A DNA stretch of 64,000 nucleotides from Lachnospiraceae bacterium 3-1 (GCA_000403255.2 KE159582.1:62001-126000), one strand, 5' to 3'. Shown: positions 16,314-24,294, counted from the stretch's first letter. Numbers and translations are program-made. Notes: generated by a model not told the origin, from the letters alone.

Positions 16314-17057
16314 ATGGATTTTGGAGTGACAAGTAAGCTGTGGGAGTACGGTATAGGCAGCCGTACCAGTGCAATGACAGAAAAGAATATAGACGGAAGT
16401 TTTGCGGAAATTGCGGCAGCAAAAGCGGCGGAGAAAACAGAGGGTGTAAGTTTTGAAGAAATGCTGAAATCAAAGTATCCGGCAGCGTATTACAATGTAA
16501 TGGATACTTCTAAGATTGATGAAGGTTTATGGGGACGGAATGATTATCCTTGGGATGCGTATTTTTCTGAACCTGCGGATGAATCTGTTTTGAGTTGGAC
16601 ACCGTCAGGACCGGAACCTGATATGCAGAGTCCGGAGGTACATGCTAAGTTAAATTCTATGGTCGGTAAGATAGCCATAGTCATACCATCGGAACTGGAA
16701 GAAAAAATGAAAAATGAACCCGAACTTGCGAAAAAAGTAATGGAGCGAGTGGACAATTTTTTATTAACTAATTCTACTCCGGGATTGAACGAAGGTTTTT
16801 TGATGACGTTTGATGAAAATGGGGAAATTAACCATGCTTGTGTGGTAGGTGAAGGAAGATTTACTGTTTCATCATCAGAATTTGTTGATGCACGCAAAGC
16901 AAGAGAAGAAAAACGCGCAGAATATGAGAGATTGGCAGAGGAAAGTACACTAAAACGTAAAATGCTGGCGCAGGAAACGGCCAGAAGATATTACAAGAGT
17001 AGCGCAGCAAGGCAGACCGCATACAAAGTATATGAAAACAACATTAGGGAATTGTGA
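16314..17057 (+). CDS. Array protein 8: second MDFGVT paralogue
   Basis: 247 residues from ATG 16314. First about 45 residues nearly identical to array protein 7; the middle has diverged (SKYPAAYYNVMDTSKIDEGL). Core IVIPSELEEKMKNEPELAKK, hairpin MTFDENGEINHACV, then FTVSSSEFVDARKAREEKRA and the coiled coil ESTLKRKMLAQETARRYYKS, tail VYENNIREL. The 45 bp before its start copy the end of the kinase 3 gene, stop codon included, which shows it arose by tandem duplication of the kinase-target junction. Confidence 0.82.
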   Translation: MDFGVTSKLWEYGIGSRTSAMTEKNIDGSFAEIAAAKAAEKTEGVSFEEMLKSKYPAAYYNVMDTSKIDEGLWGRNDYPWDAYFSEPADESVLSWTPSGPEPDMQSPEVHAKLNSMVGKIAIVIPSELEEKMKNEPELAKKVMERVDNFLLTNSTPGLNEGFLMTFDENGEINHACVVGEGRFTVSSSEFVDARKAREEKRAEYERLAEESTLKRKMLAQETARRYYKSSAARQTAYKVYENNIREL

Positions 17058-17112
17058 TGCAAAAGTTAATGTATGTATTCTTCTTGTTCATAAAAAGAAA
17101 GGGGAAATGAAG

Positions 17113-18093
17113 ATGGATTTTGGAGTGACAGGTAAGCTGTGGGAGTATGGTATAAACAACCGTACCAGTGCAATGGCAGAAAAGAATGTTGACGAAGGTT
17201 TTGCGGAAATTGCAGCGGCAAAAGCGGCAGAGAAGGAGGCTTCATTGAGAAGTGTTAATGAAATGAGGACAACTGGCGCCAATCACTATATGGGTGAGTC
17301 TTATGAGGAACGTATAAGTAAAATAACGGATAAAACGGCAGCAAGTGCTTTTCAGACAGCTTATGCAAAGAAAATGGCAGGTGCTACAGATGGCATTTCA
17401 ACTATTAGCAGGGCATATAGCACCGGAAAAGCAGGTGCAACGAATTTTGAAGATGCTTTTCCACAATACGATGTCATAACCCATGTGGGAAATGCTAATA
17501 TTTCTTCCGGCAACTGGCAGAGAAATGACTTTCCTTTTTGGAAGTATTTTGATAAGAATACAAGTGCAGATGCTTTAAATGATTGGAAACCTGAAGGTGC
17601 AAATCCATCGCAGATGCGTAGTGACCTGCAAAGGAATTATAACAGTGTAGGTTCCGGGCGGATTGCAATCCTTGTACCAGAGAGTTTGCAGCAGAAGATG
17701 GATGCAGACCCTGAGTATGCCCGGCAGATAATGGCAAAGCTGCAGGCATGGAAGGAGGATTATGACCGATGGGATAACACAGTGGCAGCATCTTATGGCT
17801 ATAATGTGGCAGAACATCAGGCAGGAAAAAGCTATGTGTTTGATTTGGATGAAAATGGGGATGTGCGGAACTGTACTGTTACCAGTCCCGGACGGATTAC
17901 CGTTTCATCATCTGAATTTGTAGAGGCACGTAAAGCAAGAGAAGCAAAGCACGCTGAATATGAGAAATTGGCGGAGGAAAGTGCTTTGAAACGGAAGATG
18001 TTGGAGCGGGCGATAGAAGAACGGTACTATAAGAGCAACTTGGTAAATCAGGCAGTGTTTAATGCGTATGAAAAAAACATAGTGGAGTTATAA
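17113..18093 (+). CDS. Array protein 9: third, longer MDFGVT paralogue
   Basis: 326 residues from ATG 17113 (AAAGGGGAAATGAAG before it). The N-terminal block matches array proteins 7 and 8; about 75 extra residues then follow (EMRTTGANHYMGESYEERIS to ATNFEDAF) before the shared NWQRNDFPFWKYFDKN region. Core IAILVPESLQQKMDADPEYA, hairpin FDLDENGDVRNCT, ITVSSSEFVEARKAREAKHA, coiled coil ESALKRKMLERAI, tail AYEKNIVEL. The ITVSSSEFV-ARKARE segment is shared with protein 8 but not with 7, so 9 derives from the 8 lineage or the two have recombined. Confidence 0.82.
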   Translation: MDFGVTGKLWEYGINNRTSAMAEKNVDEGFAEIAAAKAAEKEASLRSVNEMRTTGANHYMGESYEERISKITDKTAASAFQTAYAKKMAGATDGISTISRAYSTGKAGATNFEDAFPQYDVITHVGNANISSGNWQRNDFPFWKYFDKNTSADALNDWKPEGANPSQMRSDLQRNYNSVGSGRIAILVPESLQQKMDADPEYARQIMAKLQAWKEDYDRWDNTVAASYGYNVAEHQAGKSYVFDLDENGDVRNCTVTSPGRITVSSSEFVEARKAREAKHAEYEKLAEESALKRKMLERAIEERYYKSNLVNQAVFNAYEKNIVEL

Positions 18094-18125
18094 GGAACTT
18101 TGTTCCTGGAGAAATAGTAAAAATA

Positions 18126-18151
18126 TGCCTGGACTTATTATTAAGGGGGCA
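18126..18151 (+). promoter_or_regulatory. Leader hairpin, copy 4 of the repeated YGGA element
   Basis: TGCC (18126) pairs with GGCA (18148) around the internal loop TGGA / GG and an inner CTTA/TAAG stem. Same design as at 6321, 18934 and 23669. This copy lacks the following CTCTG-ACTGA-CAGAG hairpin. Confidence 0.55.
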
Positions 18152-18183
18152 GAAAATATTGACGGTAAAGGAGAGGATTTAAT

Positions 18184-18903
18184 ATGAGCATTTTTGGAGT
18201 AAATGGAGCTTTGGCGGGTGCATATCAGTATGCGGACAAAACACGGAAAGCTGCCACAAGTGAAACAGATTTTATGGAACAGTTAAAGAAATCAGGGGAG
18301 ACGGAAGGCACATCAAGAGTAAATGATTACCAAAAATATTTAGAAATGAAATATGGTCCTATTATGGTGCAGAATGTTGATAGTGACCAAAAGAGTATGG
18401 ATTCATTGGGAATGGGAACATATGGGATGAATAATATTGTCATTGCACCTAATATTTTGGAGGAAATGGCAAACGATCCGGGGAAAGCCGCTCATTACGA
18501 AAAAATAATTGATGACTTTTTTGGCTCTCAGTCTATGGTAAAGGCACAGATGGCAGCAGGGGGATTTGAAATTCAGTCTTATGGTGTGGTTATCCATCCG
18601 GACGGTACTGCAAATTACTATGTTTGTGGGGATGTGTCTCCCGAAAAGAAAGCAAAAATAGAGGCTCAGATGAAAGCAGAGGACGAGGCAAAGGCAAAAA
18701 GGAAAAGACAGTATCAGGAACGTAGCCAGAAAGCAGCAGAAGAACGGAAACAACAAATGGAACTGCTCTATAAGAAACAAAGTATGATGGGCTTTCTTGC
18801 TAATCATACTACAGATATGAGCAAGTTTACATATATGGGTACACCGGAGATACCAGAGATTATGAATGCGGCAGTTGCAGCTTATGAGAGAAATATCATG
18901 TAG
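18184..18903 (+). CDS. Array protein 10: charged coiled-coil protein with AYERNIM tail
   Basis: 239 residues, RBS GGAGAGG. N terminus MSIFGVNGALAGAYQYADK. A short block SRVNDYQKYLEMKYG is shared with the neighbours. Core NIVIAPNILEEMANDPGKAA, then HYEKIIDDFF; hairpin GVVIHPDGTANYYV; coiled coil rich in Lys, Arg and Glu (about 155-195); C-terminal AAVAAYERNIM. Close paralogue of array protein 11, with which it also shares the leader. No export signal seen; function unknown. Confidence 0.82.
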   Translation: MSIFGVNGALAGAYQYADKTRKAATSETDFMEQLKKSGETEGTSRVNDYQKYLEMKYGPIMVQNVDSDQKSMDSLGMGTYGMNNIVIAPNILEEMANDPGKAAHYEKIIDDFFGSQSMVKAQMAAGGFEIQSYGVVIHPDGTANYYVCGDVSPEKKAKIEAQMKAEDEAKAKRKRQYQERSQKAAEERKQQMELLYKKQSMMGFLANHTTDMSKFTYMGTPEIPEIMNAAVAAYERNIM

Positions 18904-18932
18904 GCAGCAGATACTTTACAGTAAGGGATTAT

Positions 18933-18984
18933 ATGCCTGGACTTATTAAGAGGGCATAGCTGGTTCTGACTGACAGAGGAACTA
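18933..18984 (+). promoter_or_regulatory. Structured leader, copy 3 of the repeated YGGA element
   Basis: TGCC (18934) pairs with GGCA (18953) around TGGA / AG with an inner CTT/AAG stem, then a second hairpin TTCTG-ACTGA-CAGAG (18964-18978). It is followed by the same GAAAATATTGACGGTAAAGG spacer that precedes array protein 10. Confidence 0.6.
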
Positions 18985-19021
18985 GGACAGAAAATATTGA
19001 CGGTAAAGGAGAGGATTTAAT

Positions 19022-19768
19022 ATGAGCATGTTAGGAATAAATAGTGCTTTAGCAGGCATGTATCAGTTTGTAGCGTCTAAGGGCATTGCCGAAACAGAAA
19101 GGGCAGATACAACCGAAACAAGTTTCATAAATCAGTTGAAAGAAACAGGGGGGACGGCAGGCACATCGAGGGTAGATGCTTACACAGAATATCTCCGTTC
19201 AAAGTATGGTAATGTGAGAATCCAGAATGTTGGGAAAGATCAGCAAAGCCTTGATAAAATCGGAAAAAGCATGAGTGGAAGTGATGTTGTGATTGCACCG
19301 AACATTCTGGAACAGATGGCAAATGACACGGAAAAGGCAGCTTACTATGAGGGCAAGATAGATGATTTTTTTAATGCCACTCCAATGTTGAAGGCATCAT
19401 TTGCGGCACAGGGGCTTGACTACCAGCCATGCGGCGTAGTTATCCATGAGGATGGAAGTGTTACCTATATCGGTGGCTGCGCAGATTCCCCGGAGCGTGT
19501 GGCAGAAGTAAATGTCATCAATAAAGCAAAACGGGAGAAAGAGGCGGCACAGCGGAAAGCAAATATGGAACGCAGCAGAGAGGCAGCCGAGGAACAGAAA
19601 CGGCAGATGGATATTGCTTATCAGAAAAAGAGTATGGTAGAGTTTTTTGCTAACCGTGCAATAAATATAAACAGGATTACATATACGGCTTCACCAGAGT
19701 TTATGGGTTCTGCTATTGCCGCTTATGAAAAGAATATTATGGAAGTGGCAGGTAGTCTGAACAGGTAA
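19022..19768 (+). CDS. Array protein 11: charged coiled-coil protein with AYEKNIM tail
   Basis: 248 residues. N terminus MSMLGINSALAGMYQFVASK. SRVDAYTEYLRSKYG block, core DVVIAPNILEQMANDTEKAA followed by YYEGKIDDFF, hairpin GVVIHEDGSVTYIGG, Lys/Arg/Glu-rich helix (about 165-200) and a C-terminal AYEKNIMEVAGSLNR. Paralogue of array protein 10; the leader region was duplicated with it. Here the DP of the core has become DT. Soluble, function unknown. Confidence 0.82.
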   Translation: MSMLGINSALAGMYQFVASKGIAETERADTTETSFINQLKETGGTAGTSRVDAYTEYLRSKYGNVRIQNVGKDQQSLDKIGKSMSGSDVVIAPNILEQMANDTEKAAYYEGKIDDFFNATPMLKASFAAQGLDYQPCGVVIHEDGSVTYIGGCADSPERVAEVNVINKAKREKEAAQRKANMERSREAAEEQKRQMDIAYQKKSMVEFFANRAININRITYTASPEFMGSAIAAYEKNIMEVAGSLNR

Positions 19769-19796
19769 GCTACAAGAATTTATCTTAAGGGAATAT

Positions 19797-19826
19797 AGGA
19801 GGCGCTTGTTTATAAAGGCGCCCCTA
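19797..19826 (+). promoter_or_regulatory. GC-rich hairpin upstream of array protein 12
   Basis: AGGAGGCGC pairs with GCGCCCCT with one bulged A, enclosing about 12 AT-rich bases. No T run follows. It may be a processing or attenuation hairpin between array genes 11 and 12. Confidence 0.4.
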
Positions 19827-19865
19827 TCGAAATAATATAAAAATTTTATCAAGGAGGACAAAATT

Positions 19866-20504
19866 ATGGCAATTACAGGAGTAACGGATTACACAAACAC
19901 TTATGCAACAAGTAGGACAAATGGGAGCAATGGAGTTTCGGGAAGTACACAGGAATATTTGAATGGATTGAAAGAAAAATATCCTGATGTGAATATAACA
20001 GTGGCAGATTTTAAGAATGGAAAGCAGGAAGATGCCTATATGTTTGGGAGCAGTGGTGGAAATAACATGGTCATTGCCTCTAATATTATTGAGAAGATGG
20101 CATCTGATCCGGCGACAGCAGCAAAGTATGAAAAGTATATTGCTGAAGTTCCAGAGGCAGCGGGGATAATGAAAGATGGGATTGAAGCACATGGGAATGA
20201 GATGATGGCTTGTGGTACAGCTATAGATAAAGATGGGAAAGTTACTTACTGGAGTGTTAGCAGGCATAAACCATCCAAAGAAAGCCAGTCTGTATCTTAC
20301 AAAAAGATATTACAAGAACAGTTAGAGGAAAAACGTGCGAAGAAGAAAGAGGAAGAAGAATTAAAAGAAAAGCGGTTGGAGAAAGCAGAATCTTTAGAAA
20401 AACTGTTAGAAAAGATAAAAGCAAAGAGGGCAGATATGGAAACAAGTTTGTCTGAAAAATTGCAGGAAGATGGTAAGGGCATGCAGATGGATTTAACCAT
20501 ATAA
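19866..20504 (+). CDS. Array protein 12: MAITG-type charged coiled-coil protein
   Basis: 212 residues, RBS AAGGAGG. N terminus MAITGVTDYTNTYATSRTNG; short block TQEYLNGLKEKYPDVNITV; core NMVIASNIIEKMASDPATAA followed by KYEKYIAEV; hairpin GTAIDKDGKVTYWSV; very charged coiled coil (LEEKRAKKKEEEELKEKRLE onward) and tail MQMDLTI. The last 189 bp differ at only two positions I can see from those of array protein 14, while the first two thirds differ more, pointing to gene conversion. Function unknown. Confidence 0.82.
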   Translation: MAITGVTDYTNTYATSRTNGSNGVSGSTQEYLNGLKEKYPDVNITVADFKNGKQEDAYMFGSSGGNNMVIASNIIEKMASDPATAAKYEKYIAEVPEAAGIMKDGIEAHGNEMMACGTAIDKDGKVTYWSVSRHKPSKESQSVSYKKILQEQLEEKRAKKKEEEELKEKRLEKAESLEKLLEKIKAKRADMETSLSEKLQEDGKGMQMDLTI

Positions 20505-20543
20505 GTTATAGTATTTAAGATGAGTTTTAAGGAGGATAATATT

Positions 20544-21614
20544 ATGTCAATAAATGTTAATCAGGATTACAGCCGGTTTTATATCGGAATGGAACAGTTG
20601 AAAAACTATGGCTCTAATTCAGCAGCAAAAAAAGATACTATAGTAAAATATCGGTTCAATACCACGGACGAAGATGGCAACAGGGTTATGGATAAAATGT
20701 CAAAAGAGGAAACCATGAAGGTTATGAATGACATTTCCTCACAGTATGGGGAAAATGTCATAGTACAATTTTCTGGGGATGGTCTTGCGGCGCTTGCAGA
20801 TAGCAAGAAATTTATGTCTAATAGGGAAATGACAGCGGAAGAAGTGGCGGCGAAAGAAGCAAGAGATGCCGCTTTTCAGGCAGAGAATGTAATACAGCTT
20901 GAGAATACGCACAGAATCGTAATCCCGAACTTTGAAACAAATGAACAGCTATACAACAGCCTTTCAGGTGTAGACGATAGTGTGATTAGTTCCACAATGG
21001 GAATTATCTCAAATTATCTTATGCCAGGTGATGCTTCAGGAATGTTAGGACAGGAAAGACAGGATATGATTGCTTTTGGATTAGAAACAGCAAAGTATCT
21101 GGCAGAAAATTACCTTGATGAGACCTATGCAGCTGATTATATGTCGGCAATGGAAACGGTTGCAAAGTATGGTCTAAACGCTTCTGTTTCAGACAGTGGC
21201 AAGGTAGTATATAACACTCAGGAGGGGCAGGTGCGTATGTCTGGTGCGTCAAGTAACTATGTGGATATGGAGAGTTGGCTGAGAGTAAATGATACCGATT
21301 TGTATAATCAGATAAATGAATTAAACCAGAGCATTATAAACAACAAAGATGGTGAGAGCCATGCTGCTAAATTCATAGAGTTATATACGAAAGCCACAAA
21401 GGAGATACTGAACGGTTCTTCTAATACAAAAGCTGACGGTGATTATGTTGACTGGAAAGAAACTGTGGAAAAGACAGAACTGCCGACTACATTTAAGAAT
21501 GTGAAATATAATAATTTTCAATCATTTTTTGAAAGCCTGCAGAACCAGAGCAGCCTTTCAAATTCATGGATCAGTAACAACTTAAATCGGTTTATGAAAT
21601 GGTTGATGGTTTGA
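20544..21614 (+). CDS. Array protein 13: larger soluble protein, family unknown
   Basis: 356 residues. ATG 20544 is chosen because AAGGAGG lies just before it; an ATG at 20520 is upstream of that RBS. N terminus MSINVNQDYSRFYIGMEQLK. An early segment, MSKEETMKVMNDISSQYGEN leading to VIVQFSGDGLAALADSK, loosely recalls the array core. The rest is helical without the Lys/Glu coiled coil and ends NLNRFMKWLMV. It lies between two near-identical genes (12 and 14), so it was either trapped by their duplication or moves with them. No function recognised. Confidence 0.78.
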   Translation: MSINVNQDYSRFYIGMEQLKNYGSNSAAKKDTIVKYRFNTTDEDGNRVMDKMSKEETMKVMNDISSQYGENVIVQFSGDGLAALADSKKFMSNREMTAEEVAAKEARDAAFQAENVIQLENTHRIVIPNFETNEQLYNSLSGVDDSVISSTMGIISNYLMPGDASGMLGQERQDMIAFGLETAKYLAENYLDETYAADYMSAMETVAKYGLNASVSDSGKVVYNTQEGQVRMSGASSNYVDMESWLRVNDTDLYNQINELNQSIINNKDGESHAAKFIELYTKATKEILNGSSNTKADGDYVDWKETVEKTELPTTFKNVKYNNFQSFFESLQNQSSLSNSWISNNLNRFMKWLMV

Positions 21615-21732
21615 TGGTAAAAGAAGTAGTTAGATGTATAAAAGCAAGGATTAAAAATGAATCTGAATCTTTGAACTTACCTGTTCAAAAGATTCTTAAA
21701 GATTGTAAGAATTTATCTAGGAGGATGATATT

Positions 21733-22371
21733 ATGGCAATTACAGGAATAACGGATTACACAAATACTTATGCAGCAAGCAAGACAAATGGGAGTAGTGG
21801 AGTTTCGGGAAGTGCACAGGATTATTTGAATGGATTGAAAGAAAAATATCCAGATGCGAACATAACAGTAACGGACTTTAAAAATGGAAAACAGGAAGAT
21901 AATTATATGTTCGGCTGTAGTGGTGGCAATAATGTAGCAATTTCAGCTAATATTATTGAGAATATGGCATCCGATCCAGCGATAGCAGCGAAGTATGAAA
22001 AGTATATTGCTGAAGCTCCAAAAGCGGCAGAGGAAATTAAGGAAGGGCTTGCAGCGCATGGGGCTGAAATGGTGGCTGGCGGAACCGTCATTGACAAGGA
22101 TGGAAAAGTGTCTTATTGGTGTATTGGAAAACATGAGCCGCCGAAGGACAGCCCGACAATATCTTACAAAAAGCAGTTACAGGAACAGTTAGAGGAAAAA
22201 CGTGCGAAGAAGAAAGAGGAAGAAGAATTAAAAGAAAAGCGGTTGGAGAAAGCAGAATCTTTAGAAAAACTGTTAGAGAAGATAAAAGAAAAGAGGGCAG
22301 AAATGGAAACAAGTTTGTCTGAAAAATTGCAGGAAGATGGTAAGGGCATGCAGATGGATTTAACCATATAG
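21733..22371 (+). CDS. Array protein 14: MAITG-type paralogue of array protein 12
   Basis: 212 residues, the same length as array protein 12. N terminus MAITGITDYTNTYAASKTNG, core NVAISANIIENMASDPAIAA followed by KYEKYIAEA, hairpin GTVIDKDGKVSYWCI, coiled coil and tail MQMDLTI virtually identical to protein 12. RBS GGAGG is close to the start. Probably a recent duplicate with continuing exchange over the 3' third. Function unknown. Confidence 0.82.
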   Translation: MAITGITDYTNTYAASKTNGSSGVSGSAQDYLNGLKEKYPDANITVTDFKNGKQEDNYMFGCSGGNNVAISANIIENMASDPAIAAKYEKYIAEAPKAAEEIKEGLAAHGAEMVAGGTVIDKDGKVSYWCIGKHEPPKDSPTISYKKQLQEQLEEKRAKKKEEEELKEKRLEKAESLEKLLEKIKEKRAEMETSLSEKLQEDGKGMQMDLTI

Positions 22372-22396
22372 CAGTTGGACACAAGGAGGAATTATT

Positions 22397-22975
22397 ATGC
22401 GGATAGTAAACAATAATCAAGGGATTTTACAGCTTTTTTCAAGGATGAATGGAAACAGAACAAATGCAAATAAACCGTTTGGCAACACTGCTTCATCAAG
22501 ACATTTTGGCATTGGCGGCAGAAATACTTTAGAAGACTTACTTTCTGGGCATTATAAAAATTCCTATGGTGTGGAGGGAATGGTAATAACGGAGGGCAGC
22601 AATCGGAAAAGAATCATGCCAGTGTCAGATGAAATGAAACAGCATGTGTTTAATAATGTAAAGGATAAATTTTATAAATATTATGGTATGTCAGGTGATA
22701 ATGAGTCCGAACAAAGAGAGCATTATGGAAAAATAAATGAATATTTGAAAACGATAAAAAAAGAGAATCGGTCAGCTATTTCATGGACTTTAGGGCAAAT
22801 GCACTTAGGTATTTCCCAAGCTGTTACTAAAGCTATTAAAGCGAAAGTACCTTTATGGGAAGTAGGGAAACCGATTTCTAAGGAGATATTGGATGAGGTT
22901 TTTGCAGATGAAAAAATCACGTCAATGGTATCAGGAAAATCTGGTGATGCAAAAGGATTTGACATTCAGATTTAA
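22397..22975 (+). CDS. Array protein 15: MRIVNNNQ-type protein with FDIQI tail
   Basis: 192 residues, 25 bp after gene 14, RBS AAGGAGG. N terminus MRIVNNNQGILQLFSRMNGN, a Gly/Asn-rich stretch, GGRNTLEDLLSGHYKNSYGV, IMPVSDEMKQHVFNNVKDKF, then a helical C-terminal half ending FDIQI. It lacks the long coiled coil of the other array members but shares the second tail type. A close paralogue follows directly. No catalytic or membrane features. Confidence 0.8.
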   Translation: MRIVNNNQGILQLFSRMNGNRTNANKPFGNTASSRHFGIGGRNTLEDLLSGHYKNSYGVEGMVITEGSNRKRIMPVSDEMKQHVFNNVKDKFYKYYGMSGDNESEQREHYGKINEYLKTIKKENRSAISWTLGQMHLGISQAVTKAIKAKVPLWEVGKPISKEILDEVFADEKITSMVSGKSGDAKGFDIQI

Positions 22976-23008
22976 TGTCATTCAGAACATAGACAGGAGG
23001 AATTTATT

Positions 23009-23587
23009 ATGCGGGTAGTAAACAATAATCAAGGAATTTTACAGTTTTTTTCAAGGATGAATGGAAACAGAGCAAATACAAATAAGCCGTTTGGCAATAC
23101 AGCCTTATCAAGACGGTCTAGTGCCGGTGGTAGGAATACACTGGAAGATTTTCTCTCTGGTCATCGCAAAAACTCCTATGGTGTGGAGGGAATGTGTGTC
23201 ACAGGAAGAAGTGATTACAAAAAAATTATTCCGGTATCGGATGAGATGAAACAGCATGTTTTAGAAGATGTAAAAATGGGCTATTACAAATACAATGGTA
23301 TGTCAGGAGATAACGAGGCAGAGTGGGATGCCTATTATCGGAAAAATAATGAATACTTTAAGATACTGAAAAAGGAAGACCGTTTATCGGCAGCATGGAC
23401 ACTAAATCAACTACACTTAGGAATATCAAAAAAGGTTACAGCAGCTATTAAAGCAGAAGTGCCTGGCTGGACTGCTGGAAAACCTATTCCAGAAGGATTG
23501 CTGGATAAAATTTTTGCGGATGAGAGCATTACGTCAATGGTGTCTGGAAAATCAGGTACGACAGAAGGATTTGATATAAAAATTTAA
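23009..23587 (+). CDS. Array protein 16: MRVVNNNQ-type paralogue with FDIKI tail
   Basis: 192 residues, the same length as array protein 15, from which it differs mostly in the middle. N terminus MRVVNNNQGILQFFSRMNGN, GGRNTLEDFLSGHRKNSYGV, IIPVSDEMKQHVLEDVKMGY, and C terminus EGFDIKI. The 33-bp spacer between the two genes contains AGGAGGAATT. A tandem duplicate; function unknown. Confidence 0.8.
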   Translation: MRVVNNNQGILQFFSRMNGNRANTNKPFGNTALSRRSSAGGRNTLEDFLSGHRKNSYGVEGMCVTGRSDYKKIIPVSDEMKQHVLEDVKMGYYKYNGMSGDNEAEWDAYYRKNNEYFKILKKEDRLSAAWTLNQLHLGISKKVTAAIKAEVPGWTAGKPIPEGLLDKIFADESITSMVSGKSGTTEGFDIKI

Positions 23588-23637
23588 TATGGACGTTTGT
23601 AATAAGCAGATATGAATATCCCTTACGTCTTTATTTG

Positions 23638-23720
23638 GCAGAGGTACTTAAAAGAGTGCCTCTGTGGTCTGCTTGGACTTATTATAAGGGAGCAGTGGTG
23701 GCTCTGACTGACAGAGGAGT
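23638..23720 (+). promoter_or_regulatory. Structured leader, copy 2 of the repeated RNA element
   Basis: Three hairpins as at 6287: GCAGAGGTAC/GTGCCTCTGT (23638/23656), CTGCT/AGCAG (23669/23691) around TGGA / GG with inner CTTA/TAAG, and CTCTG-ACTGA-CAGAG (23702-23716). Compared with copy 1 the first stem shows an A-T to G-C change and the second a G-T to G-C change, both keeping pairing. Confidence 0.65.
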
Positions 23721-23755
23721 TACAAAATAATTGACAATAATGGAGGATTGGAAGA

Positions 23756-24247
23756 ATGAGTGTTAATGCGATAGGAACAGTAGGTTACCCGATGGCAGGG
23801 TACGAAACAAAACAAACAGAAAATAATGTGTCTGAAAATCAATTCATGGACGCATTAATTAAAAAGGAAGATGCTGTTAAAAATGATCATGCCGAAAAAG
23901 CCTTTCGTTCTGTTGCACCAAACGCACCGGAAAAAGTAAAGACAGCATGGATGGAAGCGGCAGCAGAGGTTGGCATAGATGGTATGGGCAGAAAGAAAAA
24001 TGGAATGATGGGACATATATCCCAGATGATGGTGCAGCGGCTCACCAATCAACTTAATGGCAAACCAAACTATAACGACATTTTGGGTAATTCTGTGCAA
24101 TCGGCATTACAGGCAACCAAAAAACTTCTTTATGATTTGGAAAACCCATTAGAACCAAACAGTCAGCGCAGTTTGAAAGTGCAGCAGCAGATTATGAAAG
24201 AAAAGCAGTTTTATCAGGCTTTTATAAATAGGCTTGAAAAGATATAG
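23756..24247 (+). CDS. Array protein 17: short soluble helical protein
   Basis: 163 residues. N terminus MSVNAIGTVGYPMAGYETKQ keeps the MSVN-IG start of array proteins 2 and 4 and also has their leader element, but the rest (APEKVKTAWMEAAAEVGIDG, then HISQMMVQRLTNQLNGKPNY) lacks the core motif and coiled coil. It ends YQAFINRLEKI. Last gene of the array; a strong terminator follows. Function unknown. Confidence 0.78.
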   Translation: MSVNAIGTVGYPMAGYETKQTENNVSENQFMDALIKKEDAVKNDHAEKAFRSVAPNAPEKVKTAWMEAAAEVGIDGMGRKKNGMMGHISQMMVQRLTNQLNGKPNYNDILGNSVQSALQATKKLLYDLENPLEPNSQRSLKVQQQIMKEKQFYQAFINRLEKI

Positions 24248-24294
24248 TGCAATATTACATAGGAATCAGATAAATAATCTCAAAATGTGGTTAG

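Noticed and set aside
15483-24247. Regularly spaced similar segments that could be taken for a CRISPR-like or tandem-repeat array
   Set aside because: The units are protein-coding genes of 500-1000 bp with their own RBSs; there are no short identical repeats with unique spacers and no cas genes.
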